In this document: positions 1 to 5,153 of the stretch, in pieces
How positions within the stretch are numbered: the stretch's first letter is position 1
Layout: each line of letters opens with the position of its first letter
Assembly: GCA_003151535.1 (NCBI GenBank)
Contig: PLXT01000062.1
Span: forward strand, 1 to 8,121
Origin: Methanobacterium sp.
GTDB lineage: Archaea; Methanobacteriota; Methanobacteria; Methanobacteriales; Methanobacteriaceae
Direction of reading: 5' to 3'
DNA length: 8,121 nt
Translations under genes and position numbers: made by a program
The notes under the pieces: generated by a model
The model's database searches: none
Seen by the model: only the letters and a program-made list of their open reading frames with translations
What the model was told of the DNA's origin: nothing

Positions 1-133
1 TAAATTAAATTTCATTAGATTTAAATAGAAAATTTCATCAAATAATAGATTTGTTTTTAACTTATTTTTGTATCATATTCATAAAGTACATAAATACACT
101 AATTAAATCAATATGAATAGGTTGTAAATATCA

Positions 134-158
134 TCCCATAAAAATTAATTATATGGGA
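134..158. repeat. Inverted repeat upstream of thrS
   Basis: The arms TCCCATA (134-140) and TATGGGA (152-158) are perfect complements around an 11-nt AT-rich centre. Three further pairs can form outside the arms if A133 is bulged. A TATA-like TTATAT (149-154) overlaps the right half, and a start about 25 nt downstream would leave a leader of roughly 40 nt before thrS. The dyad could therefore be an operator over the promoter. If transcription starts further upstream it would instead be an RNA hairpin. Function is inferred only. Confidence 0.4.
147..155 (+). promoter_or_regulatory. Candidate TATA box of thrS
   Basis: AATTATATG lies about 70 nt before the thrS start codon. Archaeal transcription normally starts about 25 nt downstream of the box centre, here near 175-180. 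The rest of the 1-220 leader is very AT-rich and offers other weak matches, so the exact box is uncertain. T-runs at 53-57 and 65-69 may end a gene that lies before the window. Confidence 0.35.
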
Positions 159-220
159 GATTATCAATATTTCAATTTGATTAAGCAGAACTTAACGAAT
201 TTTAAAGATAAGGTGGTATA

Positions 221-2062
221 ATGAGAATACTTTTAATTCACTCTGATTATTTGAAGTATAAAACAAAGTCTAAAACTAGGATAGCAGAAAAAATAGAGGA
301 TGATAAGAAAGAGGGACTCTACGAAAATGCTTTAGTAGTCTTCACAGCAGTTGAAAAAGAAGATGAAACTGATATGGATACAGTGGTTGAAAATGCGGTA
401 AATGAAATAGAAGATGTATTTGGAAAAGTTGGTGCCAAAGTTGTAGCAATATATCCATATGCTCATTTAAGTTCATCTTTGAGTTCTCCTGATGCGGCAA
501 AAAAGATATTAACTAATATGGAATCAAAATTGGATGAGAATGGTATCAATGTTAAGAGGGTCCCATTTGGATGGTACAAATCTTTTGAAGTTTCATGCAA
601 GGGACATCCACTTTCAGAACTTTCAAGGACTATTACTACTGAAAAAGTGGTTATTGAAGATAATAAGGTTGTTGTAACACCTGTGGCTGAATCAGAGTTC
701 TATATACTTCATGAGGGAGAAATTGTAGGTACGGATGAGTTCAGCTATGCTGAAGATGACTTTAAAAAGCTCGTCGAATACGAACTTGGAATAATGAAAT
801 CCTCGGGTGAAGAACCTCCACATGTTAAATTAATGAGGGAAAAGAAATTAGCTGATTATGAGCCATCAGCGGATATTGGACATTTAAGATGGTATCCTAA
901 GGGTAGGCTTATTAGGGATCTTTTATCAGCTTATGTTTACAACCTTGTTACAGAAAGAGGTGCTATGCCGGTTGAAACTCCAATAATGTACGATCTTGCT
1001 GATGATGCAATACGTGTGCATGCAGAAAAATTTGGAGAGCGCCAATACAGGATGGCTACTAAAAACAAGGAATTAATGCTCAGATATGCTTGCTGTTTTG
1101 GTGCTTTTAGAGTTCTTTCGGATTCTTTTTTAACATGGAAAAATCTTCCTGTTGGAATATACGAACTTTCAACTTATAGTTTTAGATTAGAGAAAAAAGG
1201 AGAAGTTGTAGGTCTTAAAAGACTTCGAGGGTTTACAATGCCCGACCTTCATACAGTATGTGTTGACATTGATCAAGCAATGGATGAATTTGATGAACAG
1301 ATCACCATGTGTAAACAGACAGGTGTTGATCTTGATGTTAACTATGAAGTAATTATGAGGGCAACAAAAGAATTCTTCGATGAAAATAAAGATTGGGTTT
1401 ATTCTGCAGCAAATAAAATCGGTAAACCTGTTTTGCTTGAGATACTCCCAGAGAGAAAACATTATTGGGTTGCTAAAATGGATTTTGCTGCAATAGATTA
1501 TCTTGGACGACCTATTGAAAATCCTACAATTCAGATAGATGTTGAAAGTGGTGAAAGGTTTGGAATTACATTCATCAATTCTGAAGAAGAAGAAATAAAC
1601 CCTATCATTATACATTGCAGCCCTACCGGAAGTATCGAACGAGTAATATGCAGTTTACTCGAGAAAAGTGCTGTTGATAAAAAGGACAAACCTCCAATGC
1701 TCCCAGTTTGGCTTATACCCACACAAGTAAGGATTATACCTATCGCGGAGCGTCATATTGAAAAATCAGAACAAGTTGCCCAATTGCTAAAGAACCAGAA
1801 TATTAGAGTAGATATCGATGATAGACACGAAACAGTTGGTAAAAAAATCCGAAATGCTGGAGGAGAATGGGCCCCTTATGTTATTGTTATTGGGGATAGA
1901 GAACTTGAAGAAGGTCCGCTAACAGTAAATATCCGTGAAACTAACGAAAAACTTTCAATGAAAATTGATGAGCTTGTACTGAAGATTCATAACGAAACTA
2001 AGGACATGCCTTTCAGAAAACTTCCATTACCTGTGAAACTAGCTAATAGAGTTAGTTTCTAA
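221..2062 (+). CDS. thrS: Threonyl-tRNA synthetase, archaeal type
   Basis: This class II synthetase charges tRNA-Thr with threonine in the cytoplasm. Residues 1 to about 145 form the archaeal N-terminal editing domain, related to D-Tyr-tRNA deacylase, which removes mischarged serine. His82 and the Tyr119-Lys120 pair sit where I recall the editing residues of the Pyrococcus enzyme. The catalytic core follows. Its three zinc ligands, by alignment with the bacterial enzyme, are Cys292, His344 (in PDLHTVC) and His465 (in IIHCSPTG). Motif 2 is visible as FRLEKKGEVVGLKRLRGF and motif 3 as GSIERV. The C-terminal anticodon-binding domain starts near PVWLIPTQVR. At 613 residues the length is normal for archaea and nothing is missing. 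The start is supported by AAGGTGG at 210-216, just before ATG. The gene ends at a T8 run and appears to be transcribed alone. Confidence 0.97.
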   Translation: MRILLIHSDYLKYKTKSKTRIAEKIEDDKKEGLYENALVVFTAVEKEDETDMDTVVENAVNEIEDVFGKVGAKVVAIYPYAHLSSSLSSPDAAKKILTNMESKLDENGINVKRVPFGWYKSFEVSCKGHPLSELSRTITTEKVVIEDNKVVVTPVAESEFYILHEGEIVGTDEFSYAEDDFKKLVEYELGIMKSSGEEPPHVKLMREKKLADYEPSADIGHLRWYPKGRLIRDLLSAYVYNLVTERGAMPVETPIMYDLADDAIRVHAEKFGERQYRMATKNKELMLRYACCFGAFRVLSDSFLTWKNLPVGIYELSTYSFRLEKKGEVVGLKRLRGFTMPDLHTVCVDIDQAMDEFDEQITMCKQTGVDLDVNYEVIMRATKEFFDENKDWVYSAANKIGKPVLLEILPERKHYWVAKMDFAAIDYLGRPIENPTIQIDVESGERFGITFINSEEEEINPIIIHCSPTGSIERVICSLLEKSAVDKKDKPPMLPVWLIPTQVRIIPIAERHIEKSEQVAQLLKNQNIRVDIDDRHETVGKKIRNAGGEWAPYVIVIGDRELEEGPLTVNIRETNEKLSMKIDELVLKIHNETKDMPFRKLPLPVKLANRVSF

Positions 2063-2066
2063 TATA

Positions 2067-2074
2067 TTTTTTTT
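2067..2074 (+). terminator. T8 run after thrS
   Basis: Eight consecutive T residues begin four bases after the thrS stop codon. Archaeal RNA polymerase terminates at such runs without needing a hairpin, so this is the probable end of the thrS transcript. Confidence 0.6.
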
Positions 2075-2127
2075 CAAATTATTAAAATAAACTTTTCAAA
2101 AATGAAATGTAGAGATAATATGACAAT

Positions 2128-2134
2128 AAAAAAA
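2128..2134 (-). terminator. T7 run (minus strand) after the zinc-ribbon gene
   Basis: Seven A residues on the plus strand give a T7 run for minus-strand transcription, about 50 nt beyond the stop of the 67-residue gene. It is a plausible archaeal terminator facing the thrS terminator in this short convergent gap. Confidence 0.4.
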
Positions 2135-2185
2135 TAGTATCATTTGACATCTTTAATTCGTAATAGTAAAAAGATGATTTTTAAT

Positions 2186-2389
2186 TCAAATCAATATTAT
2201 AACATAATCAATACATCCACATTCTGGGCAGGTACCTTGTGATTCTACTGGTTCTTCTTTAATATTCCTTCTTGTATTACCTGAACGTAATCTATTGTAA
2301 GATCCTTCTTCAATAGGCTTAGTTTCTCCTTTTAAATCCCTTACAAATCCACATTCTTCACATTTTATACAAATTTTTCCATCGGACAT
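2186..2389 (-). CDS. Small zinc-ribbon-like protein, function unknown
   Basis: The product is a 67-residue soluble protein with six cysteines in two groups: Cys7, Cys10 and Cys13 near the N-terminus, and Cys54, Cys57 and Cys59 near the C-terminus. The CxxC pairs (CEEC and CPEC) are followed by glycine, which is the knuckle pattern of a zinc ribbon. About 40 polar, charged residues separate the two halves. There is no membrane segment or signal peptide. The start is supported by AAGGTG on the minus strand (complement of 2394-2399), five bases before ATG, and by a TATA-like box further upstream. That makes it a real gene rather than a shadow. It is divergent from parA with about 210 bp between the starts. 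I do not recognise a named family. Ribbons of this kind occur in nucleic-acid-binding and transcription-linked proteins, but no role can be assigned. Confidence 0.72.
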   Translation of the reverse strand: MSDGKICIKCEECGFVRDLKGETKPIEEGSYNRLRSGNTRRNIKEEPVESQGTCPECGCIDYVIILI

Positions 2390-2422
2390 ATAGCACCTTA
2401 TTTAGTATATATGTTCTTTATT

Positions 2423-2432
2423 TAATATATTT
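2423..2432 (-). promoter_or_regulatory. Candidate TATA box of the zinc-ribbon gene
   Basis: Read on the minus strand this is AAATATATTA, preceded by an A-rich stretch that could serve as a BRE. The box centre is about 38 nt before the start codon, predicting a leader of roughly 13 nt that still contains the AAGGTG ribosome site. Confidence 0.45.
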
Positions 2433-2528
2433 TTCTAAATATGCTGTTGCTTAGAACACTTTGTATTTATAATTTAATCTTAGAATTATGAAGCTTATTG
2501 AGAATCAATTTAAATAGCCTTTCTTAAC

Positions 2529-2550
2529 TTTATAAAAATATTTATATTAT
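2529..2550 (+). promoter_or_regulatory. Candidate promoter of the parA operon
   Basis: Two TATA-like boxes stand in tandem: TTTATAAAA (2529-2537) and TTTATATTAT (2541-2550). Starts about 25 nt downstream fall near 2558 or 2571. Either position lies inside the heptad array at 2547-2581, so a protein bound to the array should block initiation. Confidence 0.5.
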
Positions 2551-2581
2551 AAGTTATAAGTTATAATTTAGAACTTATAAC
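2547..2581. repeat. Upstream array of five 7-bp repeats (candidate operator/centromere)
   Basis: Five contiguous heptads: TTATAAG at 2547, TTATAAG at 2554, TTATAAT at 2561, TTAGAAC at 2568 and TTATAAC at 2575. The array also holds a perfect dyad, GTTATAAGTT (2553-2562) and AACTTATAAC (2572-2581), with a 9-nt centre. It ends six bases before the AGGAGG ribosome site of parA and covers the predicted transcription start. The 15-mer AGTTATAAGTTATAA (2552-2566) recurs exactly at 3836-3850, after the operon. The layout resembles operator and partition sites of small partition proteins. Binding is inferred. Confidence 0.75.
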
Positions 2582-2600
2582 AAATCTAGGAGGATGAATT

Positions 2601-3386
2601 ATGGCCGAGGTAATCGCAATATTGAATCAAAAGGGGGGCTGTGGAAAAACCACAACCGCAGTAAACTTAGCATCAGCACTTGCACTTTATGGTAAACAGG
2701 TTTTGGTAATAGATATGGATCCACAGGGCAATGCTACAACAGGGTTTGGAGTGCAGAAAAATGAAGTTACTAGGACTATATACGCTGTATTGACTGGTGA
2801 AAGTACAATTGATGATGCAGTAATTGAAACTGATATTCCTGGTTTGGATGTGGTGGCAAGTAATATTGCCCTAAGTGGTGCTGAGATAGAACTTAGTAAA
2901 GAGGTAGGTTATCACACCATACTTGAACTGGCAATGGAAACCATTTCGGATGACTATGATTATATCTTTATCGATGTACCTCCTTCATTAGGAATCTTAA
3001 CTATCAATTGTCTTGTAGCCGCCGATAGTGTGATTATTCCTATTCAGGCTGAATTTTACGCTTTAGAGGGTATGGCTGATCTTTTAGAAGCTATCCAACT
3101 TGTAGAGACACGACTTAAGAGTCCTTCACCCATCAAAGGGATATTACTTACTCTTTATGATTCAAGAACCAGACTTGGAAGAGATGTTTACAGTAATGTG
3201 AAAGAATATTTTGGAGCAAGCGAACATGTTTTTAAAACAACTATTCCACGTAACATAACTCTTGCAGAAGCACCGAGTCATGGTAAACCTTGTATTATCT
3301 ATGATGAAGAATCTAGCGGTTCTCAAGCATACATAAATCTTGCAAAGGAAATAATTAAACTTGATGAATTGGAGGACAATAAATGA
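2601..3386 (+). CDS. parA: ParA/Soj-type Walker ATPase, DNA segregation
   Basis: This P-loop ATPase of the ParA/MinD superfamily is of the short Soj type: 261 residues with no N-terminal helix-turn-helix. The deviant Walker A motif KGGCGKTT (residues 11-18) carries the signature lysine at position 11. Walker A' is DMDPQGN (38-44) and Walker B is YIFIDVPPSLG (121-131). Downstream EFYALEGMADL and LYDSRTRLGRDV are typical of chromosomal ParA/Soj proteins. Such proteins dimerise on ATP, bind DNA non-specifically and move DNA cargo through a partner that stimulates the ATPase. The partner here is probably the next gene, whose ATG overlaps this stop codon (ATGA). The start is fixed by AGGAGG at 2588-2593. 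MinD-like positioning is less likely, because the C-terminus (IIKLDELEDNK) is not the hydrophobic-faced amphipathic helix of MinD. The flanking heptad arrays suggest autoregulation. Confidence 0.95.
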   Translation: MAEVIAILNQKGGCGKTTTAVNLASALALYGKQVLVIDMDPQGNATTGFGVQKNEVTRTIYAVLTGESTIDDAVIETDIPGLDVVASNIALSGAEIELSKEVGYHTILELAMETISDDYDYIFIDVPPSLGILTINCLVAADSVIIPIQAEFYALEGMADLLEAIQLVETRLKSPSPIKGILLTLYDSRTRLGRDVYSNVKEYFGASEHVFKTTIPRNITLAEAPSHGKPCIIYDEESSGSQAYINLAKEIIKLDELEDNK

Positions 3387-3829
3387 CTGCACATAAAAAA
3401 GAAAGCGCACTTGGAAGAGGGCTTGATGCACTTATAAGACCAGATGTTGTTGAAGAAAAAAAACCCGATGAAAAAAAGAATCGGGAACTTAACTCTACAA
3501 ATACCAGGAAAAAAGATAAAACTAACAATTTTTCAAAAAATAAGAAAAATTTCAGTAAAAATAAAAATACTAGACAATCTGAGATTGAATCTATTGATAA
3601 TGAAATTAAACCCATAGTTGATCAAACATTGGTTGAAAATGTTATCTTGGAAGTTAGAAAGAATCCTCGTATATCTCTATGGTCTGCTAGGTCTGCAGCA
3701 GTATTAAGACTTTTAAAGAAAACTAAACCTGAATTTAGTATAAGCAAAGAGGCATCATCTCTTATAGAGGAAGCTGTTAAGGACAAATACCCTGATCTAT
3801 GGGATGAGTTTAAAGATAGGGAGATATAA
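3383..3829 (+). CDS. ParA partner: ParB-like N-terminal motif on a small basic protein
   Basis: The 148-residue product has three parts. Residues 9-20 (ALGRGLDALIRP) match the N-terminal motif of bacterial ParB/Spo0J (LG-K/R-GL-x-AL), the segment that contacts ParA and stimulates its ATPase. Residues 21 to about 72 are a low-complexity linker rich in Lys, Asn, Glu and Ser, probably disordered. Residues 75-148 are a compact, probably helical domain with NPRISLWSARSAAVLRLLKK followed by a helix from about SISKEAS to YPDLW. The ParB CTP-binding domain (GERR box) and its helix-turn-helix are absent. The C-terminal domain could be ribbon-helix-helix-like, as in SegB, ParG or omega, but I cannot confirm the fold. 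Translation is coupled to parA by the ATGA overlap and a GGAGG at 3371-3375. I infer the adaptor that links ParA to the flanking heptads and represses the operon. Confidence 0.83.
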   Translation: MTAHKKESALGRGLDALIRPDVVEEKKPDEKKNRELNSTNTRKKDKTNNFSKNKKNFSKNKNTRQSEIESIDNEIKPIVDQTLVENVILEVRKNPRISLWSARSAAVLRLLKKTKPEFSISKEASSLIEEAVKDKYPDLWDEFKDREI

Positions 3830-3835
3830 ATCAAT

Positions 3836-3873
3836 AGTTATAAGTTATAAGTAATAACTTATAAATTATAACT
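3836..3873. repeat. Downstream 38-bp dyad containing five 7-bp repeats
   Basis: Arms 3836-3852 and 3857-3873 pair at 16 of 17 positions around AATA; the only mismatch is G3844 against A3865. The same DNA reads as five contiguous heptads: TTATAAG at 3838, TTATAAG at 3845, TAATAAC at 3852, TTATAAA at 3859 and TTATAAC at 3866. A weak sixth, TTCTAAT, follows at 3873. It starts six bases after the stop of the ParA-partner gene. It shares an exact 15-mer (3836-3850) and the same unit length and order with the array upstream of parA. That sharing favours a protein-binding site (centromere or operator) over a plain terminator, though the transcript could also fold. Confidence 0.8.
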
Positions 3874-3926
3874 TCTAATCAGAACTAACTGCAGTAACGT
3901 TCTTTCATTGATATGGCTAAAATTTT

Positions 3927-3939
3927 AAATTTTTATTTA
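3927..3939. terminator. T/A-rich convergent terminator region
   Basis: AAATTTTTATTTA lies between the convergent ParA-partner and radical SAM genes. It provides a T5 run on the plus strand and only short T stretches on the minus strand. It may end the parA operon. The support is compositional only. Confidence 0.3.
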
Positions 3940-3949
3940 ATAATCAAAA

Positions 3950-5068
3950 TTAAAGGGTAGTTTGATAGGATCTGTTCAATTTTAAAAAAGTTTCTGCTCT
4001 TGATGTTATAACTCCAATATTCTTCAATTCTTCTAGATTTTTGAAACGAATATTTTGTTTTCTAGACTCAATAATTCTTCTCGCTGATATTTTGCCAATT
4101 CCCGGAACTCTTAAAAGTTCCTTATAACTTGCAGAATTTACTTCTACTGGGAACATATCCATATTTGAAAGTGCAGCTGAATATTTGGGGTCAATTTCAA
4201 GCGTCATATTACCATCTTCTTCGAATACTAACTCTTTAATATCGAAACCATACGATTTAACTAGATAATCTGCTTGATAAAGTCTTGATGTTCTTTTTGG
4301 ATTTGGTTCCATCCTATTTTCAAGTGGAGTATCTTTCATAGAAGTGAATGGGCTAAAATAACTACGTTTAATATCCATTTTTTTATAAAGCCAATCAACA
4401 CGCTGCAATATATCAGAATCTGATTCATCAGAAGCACCTACTATGAACTGTGTTGTTTGGCCTGAAGGAGCGAGATTTTCATTTTTTTTCATTAACCTTT
4501 TAATCCACTTCATTCTCCTTAAAATATCATAATTGAATGTTTTCGTAGTTGATAACCCCTCAAATCCATCAGATGTTGCTGCTTCAATATTAACACTAAC
4601 ACGATCCGCCAAACTCATAGCCCTTTTAATAAGATCATACGATGATCCTGGCAAAATTTTTAAATGAATATATCCTAGATATTCGTGTTCCAATCTAAGC
4701 TTTCTTGCAACTTCGACCATTTTCTCCATGGATACATCCACATCACCAGGTATTCCTGAACTTAAAAATAAACCTTCTACTAACCTATGGTTGTAATAAT
4801 CTAGAAAGATGGAAGTTAGCTCATCAGGAGTGAACTCAACCCTGCTAAACTTATGGGCACTGTGATTAACACAGTAACGACAGTCATTAGAACATTTATT
4901 GGTCATTAAAACTTTAAATAATGGTATACAATCTCCATTAGCACTGGTTGCATTGTAAATCCCTGGTAATTTTCCTGATAGGAAGTTATCTGTATTATAA
5001 TTACCATAATTGCAGAGATCATACCTGGCTGAATCACCAAGAATTTCCATTTTTTTAACTTTGTTCAT
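3950..5068 (-). CDS. Radical SAM protein with C-terminal helix-hairpin-helix, putative nucleic-acid modification/repair
   Basis: The 372-residue product has a radical SAM core. Cys59, Cys63 and Cys66 (CSNDCRYC) form the CxxxCxxC motif that holds a 4Fe-4S cluster and SAM. FLSSGI (101-106) follows at the place of the SAM-binding beta-2 strand. Residues 311-366 form a helix-hairpin-helix domain with VPGIGKISARRI (321-332), a non-specific DNA-binding element. This architecture matches the family called putative DNA modification/repair radical SAM protein, which in bacteria is usually encoded beside a uracil-DNA-glycosylase-like partner. No such partner is in this window. The substrate is not known. 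The N-terminal start is supported by GTGATC just before ATG on the minus strand; the alternative Met7 has no ribosome site. It is convergent with the parA operon and divergent from cfbB. Confidence 0.92.
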   Translation of the reverse strand: MNKVKKMEILGDSARYDLCNYGNYNTDNFLSGKLPGIYNATSANGDCIPLFKVLMTNKCSNDCRYCVNHSAHKFSRVEFTPDELTSIFLDYYNHRLVEGLFLSSGIPGDVDVSMEKMVEVARKLRLEHEYLGYIHLKILPGSSYDLIKRAMSLADRVSVNIEAATSDGFEGLSTTKTFNYDILRRMKWIKRLMKKNENLAPSGQTTQFIVGASDESDSDILQRVDWLYKKMDIKRSYFSPFTSMKDTPLENRMEPNPKRTSRLYQADYLVKSYGFDIKELVFEEDGNMTLEIDPKYSAALSNMDMFPVEVNSASYKELLRVPGIGKISARRIIESRKQNIRFKNLEELKNIGVITSRAETFLKLNRSYQTTL

Positions 5069-5087
5069 TGATCACAGTATGACTATG

Positions 5088-5100
5088 ATATTTATTAAAA
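5088..5100 (-). promoter_or_regulatory. Candidate promoter of the radical SAM gene
   Basis: On the minus strand TTTTAATAAATAT lies about 25 nt before the start codon, which would give almost no leader and would omit the GTGATC site. The minus-strand reading of 5120-5127 (TTATAATG) would instead leave a leader of about 30 nt including GTGATC, and overlaps the cfbB TATA box. I prefer the second but cannot decide. Confidence 0.3.
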
Positions 5101-5121
5101 TTTTTGTGGAAAAATCAAAAC

Positions 5122-5131
5122 ATTATAAATA
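5122..5131 (+). promoter_or_regulatory. TATA box of cfbB, placed for a leaderless transcript
   Basis: ATTATAAATA is preceded by an A-rich BRE-like stretch (5111-5121). Its centre lies about 27 nt before the cfbB ATG, which puts the predicted transcription start at or within a few bases of the start codon. No Shine-Dalgarno sequence is present before this ATG, unlike the other plus-strand genes here. Both facts fit a leaderless mRNA. Confidence 0.55.
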
Positions 5132-5153
5132 AGATCATACATCACTAATTAGT

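Noticed and set aside
1..220. T-box-like or other riboswitch in the thrS leader
   Set aside because: T-boxes are bacterial, and the region lacks the conserved T-box sequence and extended stems. Only one short dyad is present.
1187..1615. Open frame of 142 codons on the minus strand inside thrS
   Set aside because: It is antisense to the catalytic core of thrS, has a Phe-, Ile- and Cys-rich composition typical of a shadow frame, and shows no recognisable domain. The other minus-strand frames inside thrS, the parA operon, cfbB and the GT-B-like gene were dropped for the same reason.
2601..3829. The ParA operon as a sign of an integrated plasmid or other mobile element
   Set aside because: No integrase, transposase, replication gene, attachment-site duplication or shift in base composition is visible, and the neighbours are core chromosomal genes.
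3836..3873. The dyad as a simple intrinsic terminator
   Set aside because: The stem is almost wholly A-T and is not followed directly by a T-run. It copies the repeat array upstream of parA, which a terminator need not do. A secondary role in RNA 3' ends is not excluded.
4121..4130. CTTATAACTT inside the radical SAM gene, resembling a heptad
   Set aside because: It is a single copy and reads as ordinary codons for Ala-Ser-Tyr-Lys-Glu at a normal part of the helix-hairpin-helix domain. There is no tandem 7-bp register around it.
5069..5153. Cobalamin riboswitch before cfbB
   Set aside because: The gap is 85 bp and the message is probably leaderless, so there is no room for the structure. No B12-box sequence is seen.
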